Positions 1-9,461 of a stretch of 64,000 bases of DNA are shown here, piece after piece. Position numbers and translations under genes: made by a program. This DNA is from Pseudomonas pisciculturae (GTDB taxonomy: Bacteria; Pseudomonadota; Gammaproteobacteria; Pseudomonadales; Pseudomonadaceae): positions 248,001 to 312,000 of the forward strand of contig NZ_JACVZE010000006.1 in the NCBI RefSeq assembly GCF_015461805.1, in the 5' to 3' direction. The notes beneath the pieces were generated by a model. That model had not been told where the DNA came from. It saw nothing but the letters and a program-made list of their open reading frames with translations, and did no database searches. Position 1 is the stretch's first letter. Each line of letters begins with the position of its first letter.

Positions 1-40
1 CCCGCTTAATGGCCGGCCTTTTGGCGTGCCATTAAGCGGG
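1..40. terminator. Strong hairpin downstream of the efe operon
   Basis: Perfect 12-bp inverted repeat (CCCGCTTAATGG ... CCATTAAGCGGG) around a 16-nt loop at the very edge of the window. It lies 50 bases beyond the stop of the last minus-strand efe gene, so it is a plausible terminator for that operon. Any T-run on the minus strand would fall outside the window, so rho-independent termination cannot be confirmed. Confidence 0.5.
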
Positions 41-88
41 TTCGTGTCGGTGCGCTAAACCCGCGACCTCTCGTGTAGGCGAGCTCTA

Positions 89-907
89 TCAGTTCAAACC
101 CAACTTGCCACGCAGGGTCGACAGGTCTTCAGCCAAGGTATTGACCGGACCTACCAGGGCCTTACGGTCGTTTTCCTTGACCTTGTCGTAGGTCTCGAAG
201 CCGCCATCCTTGGTCTTGTACTTGGCCAGGACCTTGTCCACGGTGGCGAAGTTCTTGTCGACTTTGGCCAAAAAGGCCTTGTCTTGTTTCTCGATCTGAC
301 CACGGAACAGGTCGACGATTTTCTTGGCGCCGTCGATGTTGCCCTGGAAGTCGTACAGGTCAGTGTGGCTGTAGCGGTCCTCTTCACCGGAGATCTTGGT
401 GGCGGCGACTTCTTCGAGCAGGGCAGCGGCGCCGCCCACTACTTTTTCAGGCGGGAAGGTCAGGCCGTCGACGCGGGTCTTGAGGTCGTTGACGTCGGTG
501 TTGAGCTTGGCGGTCAGGGCTTCCAGGCCTTTGGTGGTGTTTTGCGAGAACAGCGCGTATTCGATGCGGTGGAAGCCGGTGAAGTCTTGAGCGGTCACGC
601 CTTTTTCATGGTCGTCGACACGCGAATCGATGGACGCATCGAGGTCGCTGAACAGCTCTGCGATCGGCTCGATGGACTCATAGTGCACGCGGGTCGGCGC
701 GTAGAGCTTCTTGGCGGTGGCGAGGTCGCCCTTGTTGATGGCGTCGGTGAACGCTTGGGTCTGGGTGACCAGCTCGCCGATTTCTTCGGTGACGTAGATT
801 TTGTAGTCCGACACTGGGCCTACAAGGTCCAGGGGCGCGGTAGCGGCGAACGCTGCAAGCGGCGAAAGGGTCAGCAACAACGACAACGCGATAGACGACT
901 TTTTCAT
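89..907 (-). CDS. EfeO/EfeM-like periplasmic iron-binding (imelysin/M75) protein
   Basis: A 272-aa secreted protein with a clean signal peptide (MKKSSIALSLLLTLSPLAAFA, cleaved near residue 21) followed by a single imelysin/peptidase-M75 domain. The family signature GFHRIEYALF is present, with the His and Glu of the HxxE motif proposed to bind metal in EfeO-type proteins. It lacks the N-terminal cupredoxin domain of the EfeO two genes upstream, so it resembles the short 'EfeM' form. It is the last gene of the minus-strand efeU-efeO-efeB operon, 24 nt after efeB. The inferred role is periplasmic iron capture and delivery to the EfeU permease. The operon therefore has two M75 proteins of different architecture. 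Family assignment is firm; the precise role is inferred from context. Confidence 0.85.
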   Translation of the reverse strand: MKKSSIALSLLLTLSPLAAFAATAPLDLVGPVSDYKIYVTEEIGELVTQTQAFTDAINKGDLATAKKLYAPTRVHYESIEPIAELFSDLDASIDSRVDDHEKGVTAQDFTGFHRIEYALFSQNTTKGLEALTAKLNTDVNDLKTRVDGLTFPPEKVVGGAAALLEEVAATKISGEEDRYSHTDLYDFQGNIDGAKKIVDLFRGQIEKQDKAFLAKVDKNFATVDKVLAKYKTKDGGFETYDKVKENDRKALVGPVNTLAEDLSTLRGKLGLN

Positions 908-931
908 GGAAATTGCGCTCTGGGGTTTGTG

Positions 932-2236
932 TTAGGTGTTGGCAGCTGTTTGAGGGTGCGTTGCAGCCAGCAGCGTGCGACCAATGAAATCCGTTGGCCC
1001 GGTGACCCCCGGCAAGGTGAAGAAATACCCGCCGCCCACGGGCTTGAGGTACTCCTCCAAAGGCTCGCCGTTGAGCCGGGTTTGCACGCTGATAAAGCCT
1101 TTCTCCAGGTCAGCCTGGTAGCAAATGAACAACAGCCCCATGTCCAGCTGACCGTTTTTATTGACGCCGTTGGAGTAGTTGAACGGCCGACGCAGGATCA
1201 GGTTGGCCTGTGTCTGCGGGGTACGCGGGTTGGCCAGGCGGATGTGGGCATCAAGCTTGGTCAACTTGCCTTCGGGGTCTTTGGCGTAGTCGGGCACCTG
1301 GCTTTCTTGGCGGCCATCCATGGGCGCGCCCGTGGTCTTGACGCGGCCGATGATGCTTTCCTGTTCTTGCAGCGGGGTGCGGTCCCAGCGCTCGACGAAG
1401 TTGCGGATGATGCGCACTGCCTGGTAGCTGCCATTGGCGGCCCAGGTCGGCTCGTCGCTGCCGGGTTGCACCCACACAATCTGGTTCATGGCGCTGTTGT
1501 CGTTGGAGTTCGGGTTGGCCGAGCCGTCACGAAAACCCAGGAAATTGCGCGCGCTTTGTGCCGGTTCGCCAGGGCGGGCTGGGGCTTGGGGCGGTACGCT
1601 GCCTTCCTGTTTCCAGCGCACCAGCAACAGGTCGGGCAGGTTTTTCACGATGTCGCGCAGGGCGTGAATGTTGGTGTCCGGCGTGTTGGAGCTGAACTGC
1701 AAGCTCAGGTCGCCGTGGCACTGTGCCGGCTCCAGTGCATCGTTGGGAAACCCCACCATGCGGCTCAGGCGCTTGGGCTTGGCTTTGGCCAGGCCGAAGC
1801 GCTCATCGAACAGGGATTCGCCGACAGAGACGGTGATGGTCAGGTTATCCGGCGTGACCACCGGGCCGAGGATGCCGGAGTCTGTGGGTGGCAGCTTCGG
1901 GTCGACTTGCGGCACGGTGCCGCCGGTCATCAGAAACGCGATGCGCTCGTTCAACGTGCGGAACAGGCGCTCAAGGTCGTCACGGTCGCTGGCCAATACG
2001 TCGAATGCCACCAGCATGCCGCAGGCTGGGCGTGGGGTGACGATGCCGCTCTGGTGCTTGCCGAAGAAGTCGTGGTGGTCTTGGGTCTTGTCACTGCGCG
2101 GTGCGGTGGTGACTTGCTCAGCGGTGGCGGCCATGGCCGGGCAGGTCAAGGCACTGCTGGCAATCGCCGCGCCAGTGGCCGCCATGCCCAGCAAGACACG
2201 GCGACGCTGTAGGTTGGTGTGTTCTGTTTCACTCAT
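932..2236 (-). CDS. efeB: Deferrochelatase/peroxidase EfeB (DyP-type, Tat-exported)
   Basis: A 434-aa DyP-type haem peroxidase. The N-terminus has a twin-arginine signal (NLQRRRVLLGMAATGAAIA...), consistent with export of a folded, haem-loaded enzyme. The DyP distal motif GxxDG appears as GFRDGSANP, and a downstream HIRLANPR segment holds the probable proximal haem-ligand His. EfeB is known in E. coli as a periplasmic peroxidase of the EfeUOB ferrous/ferric uptake system. A GTG at 2254 overlaps the efeO stop (GTGA), but I chose the ATG at 2236 because it puts a normal short n-region before the RRR motif. Order and neighbours (efeU, efeO) support the call strongly. Confidence 0.9.
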   Translation of the reverse strand: MSETEHTNLQRRRVLLGMAATGAAIASSALTCPAMAATAEQVTTAPRSDKTQDHHDFFGKHQSGIVTPRPACGMLVAFDVLASDRDDLERLFRTLNERIAFLMTGGTVPQVDPKLPPTDSGILGPVVTPDNLTITVSVGESLFDERFGLAKAKPKRLSRMVGFPNDALEPAQCHGDLSLQFSSNTPDTNIHALRDIVKNLPDLLLVRWKQEGSVPPQAPARPGEPAQSARNFLGFRDGSANPNSNDNSAMNQIVWVQPGSDEPTWAANGSYQAVRIIRNFVERWDRTPLQEQESIIGRVKTTGAPMDGRQESQVPDYAKDPEGKLTKLDAHIRLANPRTPQTQANLILRRPFNYSNGVNKNGQLDMGLLFICYQADLEKGFISVQTRLNGEPLEEYLKPVGGGYFFTLPGVTGPTDFIGRTLLAATHPQTAANT

Positions 2237-2250
2237 GTGTGCGGTCGTCT

Positions 2251-3453
2251 TCACTGCAGGCCGGAAAGGCCAAGGGCGGGGTCGATTCCATCGAGTGCGG
2301 CGGCCAGAGCCTTGGCCTTGTCGGCGATCTGCTTGCGCTGATCGGCGGTGACGCTGTCATAACTCGCGTAGCCTTTTTCGACTTTGAAGCCTTGCAACTC
2401 GGCATCGAAGGCGGCGAGGGCGCTGTCGATGTTTGGCAGCAGGTCGGCGGCAGATTTGGTCAGCAACGGGCGCATTAGCTCGACCACTTTGTGCGCGGCT
2501 TCGAGGTTGGCGACGAAACCATTCAAATCGGTGTGGCTGTAGCGTTCCTCCTCACCGCTGATGGCGCGCACGTCCGCCAGGCTGTTGAGGTTGCGCACCA
2601 CGATGCTCACCAGTTGCTCCGGGGGCAGAGACTGGGCCAGCAGTTGCTGCTTGAGGGCAGTGACGTCGGTCACCAAGCGCTGGGCAGTCGGCGCCAGGCC
2701 ATCAACGCTGCGTTGCTGGAACAGGCTGTATTCGAGGCGGTGGAAGCCGCTGAAGGCTGGGTCTTGCTCGCGCTTTTCAAAGTAGTCGGCGCGGGCGTTG
2801 ATGGCGTTGTCCAACTCTGCCAGGCGTTGAGACGCAGGGGCCAGGCGCTGGTAGGCTTCGCGGGCCGGCACGTAGAGCGCCTGAGCCTGGGCCAGGTCAC
2901 CGGCAGCGATGGCCTGTTGCAGTGCGGTCGCGGCCTTGATCAGTGCGCTGCCCTGGCTGCTCAGGTACACGCGGAACTCAGACAACGGGCCGATAAACGC
3001 CACCATCGACGGCTTGGCTTTGGCCTGGGCGTCGGACTCGGCGGTTGGCGTGACATGCAAGGTGCCGCGGGGGTTGCTCAACAGCCCGCAGGTGATCGCG
3101 TAGTCGCCGGGCAGCAGGTTGGCGTTGATCACCTGGCTCAGGCCGGGTGCAATATTTTCCCGTTCTTCCACCACCAGCACGCCGTCGAGGATTTCCCATT
3201 CCACTGCCCGGTCGGAGCGGTTGATGATGCGAAAGCTGGCATGCCCGGCGGGTACGGTCAGCGCATTCGGCTCACACGCGTGGGCATGGATGGTCACGGC
3301 GATTTCATTGTGGTTGGTCTGGCGCTTGCTCGCGGCCAGTTGCGAGGCGTAATAGAACAGGCCACCGGCGGCGATCATCACGACCACCGAGCCCGCCACG
3401 GCCCAGCGCAAGGCGCGGGGTGGCGAAGCCGGTTGAGGAGTAGGGTTGGACAA
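2251..3453 (-). CDS. efeO: Iron uptake protein EfeO (cupredoxin + M75 imelysin domains)
   Basis: A 400-aa protein with an N-terminal hydrophobic anchor/signal (about residues 16-36), then a cupredoxin-like domain (about 45-135; note HAHACEPNALTVPAG and the ITCGLLSNP segment), then an M75/imelysin domain with GFHRLEYSLF carrying the HxxE motif. This is the full-length EfeO architecture, thought to bind and oxidise or deliver iron to EfeU. It starts 10 nt after the efeU stop and ends overlapping a possible efeB GTG, as expected for a coupled efeUOB operon. The Fur-type box upstream of efeU would give iron-dependent repression. The start ATG gives a sensible signal region. Confidence 0.92.
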   Translation of the reverse strand: MSNPTPQPASPPRALRWAVAGSVVVMIAAGGLFYYASQLAASKRQTNHNEIAVTIHAHACEPNALTVPAGHASFRIINRSDRAVEWEILDGVLVVEERENIAPGLSQVINANLLPGDYAITCGLLSNPRGTLHVTPTAESDAQAKAKPSMVAFIGPLSEFRVYLSSQGSALIKAATALQQAIAAGDLAQAQALYVPAREAYQRLAPASQRLAELDNAINARADYFEKREQDPAFSGFHRLEYSLFQQRSVDGLAPTAQRLVTDVTALKQQLLAQSLPPEQLVSIVVRNLNSLADVRAISGEEERYSHTDLNGFVANLEAAHKVVELMRPLLTKSAADLLPNIDSALAAFDAELQGFKVEKGYASYDSVTADQRKQIADKAKALAAALDGIDPALGLSGLQ

Positions 3454-3463
3454 GGGACGGTCC

Positions 3464-4309
3464 TTACTGGCTGGAAACGGAAGAAGGTCTGGCGACCGGC
3501 TTGCCCGGTGGCGCCGGCAGGAAGAACATCACCAGCGCCACCACGAGGTAAATCAGGTAGGCGCCCAGGGTGCTGACGGTCGGCGCTTCCTGGTAGCCGA
3601 ACATACCGGCGAGTACCGAGCCCAACGGGCTGTCCATCGGCAGCGCGGCGCTGAAATCGAACAGCACGGTTTGCAGGTGGTTCCACACGCCCGCTTCATG
3701 CAGGGCCTGCACCGAGTTGGCGAGAATGCCCGCGGCAACGACGAGGATGAACAAGCCGGTCCAGCGGAAAAACGCGCCAAGGTTCAAACGCATGCTGCCG
3801 GTGTAGATCAGAAAGCCGACGATGATCGCCAGAATCAGGCCGAGCAGGGCGCCAATCGGCGCGCCCGGGCCTTCACTCTGTTGGAACACCGCCAGCAGGA
3901 AGAACACTGTTTCCAGGCCTTCGCGAGCCACGGCAAAAAACACCATGAGGATCAGCGCCGTGACCTGGTGCTTGGAACCTGCCAACGCGTGGTCGAGGGA
4001 TTGATGCAGGGAATGCTTGATGGACCGCGCCACTTTGCGCATCCAAAACACCATGGAACTGAGAATGCCCACAGCGACCAGGCCGACGATGCCTTCGAAC
4101 AGCTCCTGTTGTTTCTGCGGGAATTCGGCGCTGACCAATTCCAGGCCACCCCCCACCAGCAGGGCCAGGGCGGCGGCGAGGAACACGCCAATCCACACGG
4201 CGGGCATCCACTGGCCACGGCCGGTCTGTTGCAGGTAACTGGCGATAATGCCAACGATCAGGGCGGCTTCAATGCCTTCGCGCAGCATGATCAGAAAGGG
4301 AACGAGCAT
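3464..4309 (-). CDS. efeU: FTR1-family ferrous iron permease EfeU
   Basis: A 281-aa inner-membrane protein of the oxidase-dependent Fe transporter (FTR1/OFeT) family. It has two REGxE iron-binding motifs, REGIE in the first helix (MLVPFLIMLREGIEAAL) and REGLE in a middle helix (VAREGLETVFF), and about seven hydrophobic segments. The length and N-terminus match known EfeU proteins when the ATG at 4309 is used; an in-frame ATG at 4321 would add only MRCR. It is the first gene of efeUOB; the promoter region (4310-4476) contains a good Fur-box match and separates it from the divergent AraC gene. Confidence 0.92.
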   Translation of the reverse strand: MLVPFLIMLREGIEAALIVGIIASYLQQTGRGQWMPAVWIGVFLAAALALLVGGGLELVSAEFPQKQQELFEGIVGLVAVGILSSMVFWMRKVARSIKHSLHQSLDHALAGSKHQVTALILMVFFAVAREGLETVFFLLAVFQQSEGPGAPIGALLGLILAIIVGFLIYTGSMRLNLGAFFRWTGLFILVVAAGILANSVQALHEAGVWNHLQTVLFDFSAALPMDSPLGSVLAGMFGYQEAPTVSTLGAYLIYLVVALVMFFLPAPPGKPVARPSSVSSQ

Positions 4310-4349
4310 TCGGCACCGCATGACAACTAGATAGGAAGCTAAGTTGTAA

Positions 4350-4368
4350 CATAATGATACTCATTACT
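4350..4368. promoter_or_regulatory. Fur box upstream of efeU
   Basis: The sequence CATAATGATACTCATTACT matches the 19-bp Fur consensus GATAATGATAATCATTATC at 15 of 19 positions by eye. It sits 41 bp upstream of the efeU start, where it would repress the operon when iron is replete. It also lies 109 bp from the divergent AraC-family start. Confidence 0.75.
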
Positions 4369-4476
4369 AAACAAGCAATCTTGACGTTTGCTGAACATGG
4401 GCTGAACGGTGGTGGCGAAGCGCAAGCCACCTTATGATGCTCGCCCTTGTTTGCGGCGACGGATGCACAATCTCCC

Positions 4477-5493
4477 ATGTCGGAAAAAGACACCATCTCC
4501 ATTCACCTTGTGCGCGAAGCCTTGTTACAGAGCTGCGCGCCGGGGGCAGCCAGCATTGAGGTCCTGCTTAAAGCCGGTATCGATCCTGCGTTGCTGGAGC
4601 AAACGCATGCGCGTGTACCGGCCACGTCCTATGCGCGCCTGTGGCGTTTATTGGCGCGGCGCACGGATGACGAGTTTTTTGGCATGGACCCACGCAAGCT
4701 AAAGTCCGGCAGCCTGGCGTTCCTCTGCCGTGTGGCGATGGCGCAGCCAACCCTGGCCGATAGCCTGGAAACCGGCCTGGGGTTTCTGTCACTGATGCTG
4801 GAGCGAATGCCAGCTCAACTGGTGCGCCAGCAAGGCTTGGCAGAGATCGTATTGCTTGAGCCCGAGGCTCAACCGAATCGAGCCTTCACCTACTTTACCT
4901 ACTGGATGATCGTGCACGGCGTGGCGTGTTGGCTGGCGGGGCGACGGATTCCGATCCTGGCGATCGAGCTGCGCGGTTCAAAACCAGACTTTTGCGATGA
5001 CTACCAGGTGATGTTCTCCGATAACCTGCGTTTCAACCGACCCCGCACGCGCATGATCTTCTCCGCCGACTGCCTGGAGCTGCCGGTCAAGCGCAGTGCC
5101 GAAGAGCTCAAGCGCTTCCTGGCCCATGCGCCGGCCAACATCCTGGTCAAATACCGCGACCCCGAGAGCTTTGCCGCTCGCATCAAGCATGAGCTGCGCC
5201 AGATGCCTCCTGACACCTGGCCCGAAACCGAAGGCCTTGCCACCGCTCACTGTATTTCAGCGTCGACCCTGCGCCGCCGACTAGCAGAAGAAGGGCAGAC
5301 TTATCAGGGGCTCAAGGACAGTGTGCGTAAGGAGCTGGCGATCGTGTGGCTGGCGGAGCCTCAGATCAGTTTTGCCGAGATTGCAACGCGGTTGGGGTTT
5401 GCTGACACCAGTTCGTTCTATAAAGCCTTTCGCAAGTGGTCGGGCTCAAACCCCGGGCATTATCGCAGCCTTATCCTGGGCGATGCGGGCTGA
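4477..5493 (+). CDS. AraC-family transcriptional regulator
   Basis: A 338-aa regulator with an N-terminal ligand-binding region of the 'arabinose_bd' type found in OruR-like AraC members (about residues 20-200) and a C-terminal AraC helix-turn-helix (about 235-330: STLRRRLAEEGQTYQGLKD, then ISFAEIATRLGFADTSSFYKAFRKWSG, the second HTH with the typical GFxDxSxFxRAFxxWxG pattern). The frame extends upstream to a TTG at 4447, but the ATG at 4477 gives a normal N-terminus. It is divergent from efeU and just upstream of the large gene at 5608. Its target and effector are not evident from the sequence; iron, or the downstream gene, are only guesses. Confidence 0.8.
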   Translation: MSEKDTISIHLVREALLQSCAPGAASIEVLLKAGIDPALLEQTHARVPATSYARLWRLLARRTDDEFFGMDPRKLKSGSLAFLCRVAMAQPTLADSLETGLGFLSLMLERMPAQLVRQQGLAEIVLLEPEAQPNRAFTYFTYWMIVHGVACWLAGRRIPILAIELRGSKPDFCDDYQVMFSDNLRFNRPRTRMIFSADCLELPVKRSAEELKRFLAHAPANILVKYRDPESFAARIKHELRQMPPDTWPETEGLATAHCISASTLRRRLAEEGQTYQGLKDSVRKELAIVWLAEPQISFAEIATRLGFADTSSFYKAFRKWSGSNPGHYRSLILGDAG

Positions 5494-5607
5494 ATACCGG
5501 CTACGGATTGCGTCGAATGCGCACACTCGCTCAACAGCTTTTTCCTATTCAGTCAACTCGCTGAACCTCGCACTCTAGGCGCCTTTTTCTCTGTGTGAGC
5601 GAACGAC

Positions 5608-8600
5608 GTGTTGTCAAAAGTGCCTGTTGCCATACCACCTCCCTCGACTGCACGTTTTGAACCCGCGCCTTTCGTCACGCTACCAACCGTGGAACATCAA
5701 GTGCCTTCGCAATGGCGGGCCGAGTCGCAGGGCTCGCAGCAGGCAATCTCCGCTGCTGTGGCGGATGCGCGAGACAGGGAGCGTTGGGTCATCGCGTTGG
5801 AACGCAGCGTACTCGGCAAGCCGGACAACGCAGCCGTGGATCTGGCGGGCATTGTGTTTACGTTGACGGCGCGTGGTGAAAAACCCGAAAGGGACCTGAC
5901 GGCCAAGCGCTACCTCAAGCGTGTTTTGCCGAGTCTGGGGGCTGAAAACCTGCCCCAAACTGCTGCTCAAGTGCGCAACCTTATCAACTGGCAACGGCAT
6001 CCACTGCCGTCGAACCCCGCCCTGGATAGCTACACCGGCCTGTTTTTGAGCGGGCAGACTGCCTTGCGCCCACAAGAGCGCACACAGTTGTTGGCGGCGT
6101 TTGAACGCAATGTCGGCAACGGCATTCTCGACAGCATGCCGCTGACCGCAGGCAATATGGATGATCAAATCAGCCGCCACCTCAAGGACCACGCAGGGCT
6201 CAATCGCTTCAGGCAGCACACGTTAATGGAGTCGATAGGTCGCAGAGTTGCCGGGGCTACAACCGAGCAACGCAACCAATTCCTGCTCACCGCCCAAATG
6301 TTGCAAATCGACCCCGAACTGGGGATGCGCAGAAACCGTATCGCAGGCTATGACCTGTATTCCCAAGCCAACGCCGGGCGTAGCCTGGCAGAAGTACGCG
6401 GTGATCTGAAAGAGCATTTGGTGCGCAACAAAGGCGTTAGCCCCGCAGCGGTAGACGCGACGGCGCACATCCTGCTGGCGAGCGTCGCGCCGGAGTTTCT
6501 GGTGCGTGGCGTGCCTGACACGTTGCACGTCGGAGCGCCCGCCTGGGTGGCGCTCAGAAAAACCGTCGCCTTGCTTGAGGAGTCCGCCGAGGGCTCCAGC
6601 CGCGTCCTCACCTTTGGCCAAGTGCTGGACCGTGCGGTTCTCAAACCGCTGACACCCGAGCAAACCGTACTGTTTCACGCGGCTGAGACAGACCCTCTGC
6701 TGGACTGGGCGAAAATGCACGGCGTCATTGCCACCCGTGCGGACGACCAATACACCGTCGACGACGTCGCTGTCGCCGCAAAAAACTACAACGCCTACAT
6801 CGAAGCCACTCACCAGGCCACAACGGTATTGAGCACCCCGGTGAAAACCCGGCGTGAGTTGGCGACGGCTGACTTGAAGTCGGTGTTTCCCGATCGCGAC
6901 CTGAGCAAGCCAATGCACACGGTGGAGTACCGACCGACATGGCCGATGCCAGGCATCGGGTATCAGCAAAGTCTCGTGGACTTGCACATGATGGGGCAGC
7001 TCAAAAACAACACGTTCAAGGCTAGCAATCTTAAGAACTTGATTGGCGCCACGCTGCACAAAAATGAATACGACCCCGAGATCCTGCGCCTGCAACCGCA
7101 CTTCAAAGCGCTCAAGCATTCTGAGCAATCACTGAATCAATCCATCCAGGACAATACCGGTAGTTTGCGCGACGCGATCTCAACAGGCTTGAAAGATATT
7201 CTCAGCAAAATGCCCTACGCCGATCGCCAAGCGCTGCAAACCCAGGAGCTGACGTTTTATCGGGTCGAAACCGAATCCATCAATGGGAAAGGCACCCCCA
7301 TAAAAGGCGCTGATGAGCAAGCGGCGGCGGTCCAGGGGCGCTACGGTTTTCTGGTAAGTGCCGGGAAGGGTAAAGACGCCAAGTGTTTTGAGTTTTTCCC
7401 CATGAGCGGTATTTACGTCGAGCGGCCGGACTTTCTCGCCACGCTGGCCAAGGGCGAAGCGATTGTCCCGCGCGTTTGGGTTACGCGGATGAAGTCCCAC
7501 GCAGGTGGGAAAAATGCTGGGGAGTCCGAGGTCCAGATCCGGGCGTTGCGTGAGACAGTGCCCGCGTCCAAAGCATCGTCGGTATTGATTTCCCCGCTGG
7601 GGTTTTTCTCGCAACGGGCCGATGCGATTGCCCAGTATGTAGCGAGACAAAACCTGGTACTGCACCCCGATCAACTGGAGGCACTGGCAAAGGGTGAAAC
7701 TCCTCAGGAACGTTTCGTCGGCAACCTTAAACTGGCAGGGAAGACGGTGCTCAATATCCTGATTCCATTTAAAGCCTGCTATGACGACATCGTGTCCGGC
7801 CGCGTCAGTAAAGACCTGGGTGCCATGACCGGTTGCGCTACCGACGTAGTAATGACGATTGCAGTCGTCGGCGGCGGTGTAGCCGAAGGTGTAACAGCGG
7901 TCACCCGAGCGGAGGGTGGGTTTTCAAAGCTGGCAGCGACCACTCGGGCAGTAGGCAGCCTCACTAACGCGCTGCTGAACCCTGCCGCGGGGCTTTCCGA
8001 GCCCCTGCTCAAGGTGGGGAAGTGGTTAGAGAAAAACACCGTCGCTCGGCTCAGCAAACCTCAAGGTGCCGTGCGTGCCGCCTGGCATGCGCAACTGGAC
8101 GAACAGCGCTTTGGCCGGCCTCGACAAATGCGCAGGGAGTCGCTTGACGGAACCGGGGTCATTGACGCCGGCCTACCGGGCATCAAAGCGCTCAAACCCG
8201 AACTGCAAGCCACACGCGCGGAGGTCAAGAACATCGTCCAACGTGCCCAGCCATTGGCTGTCTCCAAACTGGACGATGCACTTAAAGTGATGGCGGACCC
8301 TGCATTAACGGACGACGTTGACTTTGTGCTAAAGCACTTCCAAGGCATGTCGCCCACCCAGGCCCGCAAAATGATGACGTCGCGGCTTGCGGGGCTCAAG
8401 ACCAAGGCTCAAGCACTGACCACGAAAAACATTAAGTTCATGCGCTCCAAAGACCACAACTGGGTTGCACAGACTGACCCGAGTGCTTACAAAGTGGACA
8501 AGTCCGGGAAGTTTTTTGAGGTCAACATCGATGGTGCCAAGCATTATTACCAGCACTTTGGTTCCCATGGAGGTGCCATGAGCAATGCGTTGATTCATGA

Positions 8601-9153
8601 ACTGGACCATCTCCCTGGAACGGTAACCCAAGGCTCGGTGGATTTTGCCTACCTGACGCGACTGGAAAAGAACACTGAAAATGCGCGGGGTTTGTTAAAC
8701 CTTGCTAAGGGGCATGTCGACCCTGCCGACCTGCTGCTTCCTGGCTCCGAAGCGCCTGAATTGGTGGGTAAAACGGGCGTAAGCATGTATGGCTCGCGTG
8801 CGGGCAGCATGAATGCTGAATCCACCATGACCAGTGTGGCGCTGTTGTCGCAACTCAAGACTGACCCGGCGTTGTTCAAGCAGAATCGGACCATGATAGA
8901 AGAGGCGCTGACTACCTTCGGCGCACAGCCGATCACCGACCAGGTGGGTATAAGAATCGTCAGCAAGCGCTCCGTCGGTGAGCCGGGGCCTCAGTTGATT
9001 TATGCGGTGGATGAGGCAAGCGGAAAATTGATCGGGGTTTACAAAAGGATGCCTCAACCGCCAGGTGCGGCTAAACCCGAACAGCCGCCGACGACTCAAG
9101 TGGCGCGAAACCAAGCGTTCAAAAACCATGTGCAGGAGCATCTTGTTTTTTGA
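5608..9153 (+). CDS. Large putative toxin/effector with C-terminal HExxH metallopeptidase motif
   Basis: An 1181-aa protein with a GTG start, no signal peptide and no family I can name with confidence. It has a long helical, soluble N-terminal region (about 1-700), a short hydrophobic Gly/Val/Ala stretch near 747-765, then a variable Lys/Arg-rich linker. A C-terminal domain carries a perfect HExxH zinc motif (HELDH, residues 997-1001, in NALIHELDHLPGT). A later Glu in SMNAEST (E1071) is a possible third ligand, in the manner of gluzincin peptidases. The layout (large, non-secretory N-terminus, internal hydrophobic hairpin, enzymatic C-terminus) resembles large multidomain toxins and effectors annotated in pseudomonads. 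No secretion-system gene lies beside it. An AraC regulator precedes it and two odd small genes follow. The metallopeptidase role is inferred from the motif alone; 'toxin' is a hypothesis. Confidence 0.5.
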   Translation: MLSKVPVAIPPPSTARFEPAPFVTLPTVEHQVPSQWRAESQGSQQAISAAVADARDRERWVIALERSVLGKPDNAAVDLAGIVFTLTARGEKPERDLTAKRYLKRVLPSLGAENLPQTAAQVRNLINWQRHPLPSNPALDSYTGLFLSGQTALRPQERTQLLAAFERNVGNGILDSMPLTAGNMDDQISRHLKDHAGLNRFRQHTLMESIGRRVAGATTEQRNQFLLTAQMLQIDPELGMRRNRIAGYDLYSQANAGRSLAEVRGDLKEHLVRNKGVSPAAVDATAHILLASVAPEFLVRGVPDTLHVGAPAWVALRKTVALLEESAEGSSRVLTFGQVLDRAVLKPLTPEQTVLFHAAETDPLLDWAKMHGVIATRADDQYTVDDVAVAAKNYNAYIEATHQATTVLSTPVKTRRELATADLKSVFPDRDLSKPMHTVEYRPTWPMPGIGYQQSLVDLHMMGQLKNNTFKASNLKNLIGATLHKNEYDPEILRLQPHFKALKHSEQSLNQSIQDNTGSLRDAISTGLKDILSKMPYADRQALQTQELTFYRVETESINGKGTPIKGADEQAAAVQGRYGFLVSAGKGKDAKCFEFFPMSGIYVERPDFLATLAKGEAIVPRVWVTRMKSHAGGKNAGESEVQIRALRETVPASKASSVLISPLGFFSQRADAIAQYVARQNLVLHPDQLEALAKGETPQERFVGNLKLAGKTVLNILIPFKACYDDIVSGRVSKDLGAMTGCATDVVMTIAVVGGGVAEGVTAVTRAEGGFSKLAATTRAVGSLTNALLNPAAGLSEPLLKVGKWLEKNTVARLSKPQGAVRAAWHAQLDEQRFGRPRQMRRESLDGTGVIDAGLPGIKALKPELQATRAEVKNIVQRAQPLAVSKLDDALKVMADPALTDDVDFVLKHFQGMSPTQARKMMTSRLAGLKTKAQALTTKNIKFMRSKDHNWVAQTDPSAYKVDKSGKFFEVNIDGAKHYYQHFGSHGGAMSNALIHELDHLPGTVTQGSVDFAYLTRLEKNTENARGLLNLAKGHVDPADLLLPGSEAPELVGKTGVSMYGSRAGSMNAESTMTSVALLSQLKTDPALFKQNRTMIEEALTTFGAQPITDQVGIRIVSKRSVGEPGPQLIYAVDEASGKLIGVYKRMPQPPGAAKPEQPPTTQVARNQAFKNHVQEHLVF

Positions 9154-9461
9154 AGGCCGCGAGATACCGCACCCTTGTCAACTTACGCTAATAGGGGCTT
9201 TGCCCGAGCGTGCACGGTGGGGCGGTACTAGGACATAACTGACGTTGCGCTTCAAGCGTACTACAGATCGGTCTTTCAATATTTTAGGATGCGACTGGCT
9301 TACTTAGGGCAATAAGTCATGCATTGTCTTTTTTGTCAGCGCGTTACTGCAACTGCTGGGATGGCGTTCTGAGTCGAGGGCGCCTTGTGCATAAATGAGA
9401 GCGATTGATGTAATGCCGCTGAGTGCGAAGCTATTAATGACTTAACCTTGAGGTGAAAATC
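9154..9461. other. Gene-free spacer, AT-richer than surroundings
   Basis: About 300 bases between the large putative toxin and the small secreted ORF. I see no convincing ORF, RNA, repeat or terminator here. The base composition is visibly less GC-rich than the flanking core genes, in keeping with an accessory patch from about 5.6 to 10.65 kb. Confidence 0.4.

Noticed and set aside
284..2212. Long plus-strand open frame (642 aa) opposite efeB and the short EfeO-like gene
   Set aside because: It is the high-GC antisense shadow of genes with clear families; it has no start context or recognisable domain.
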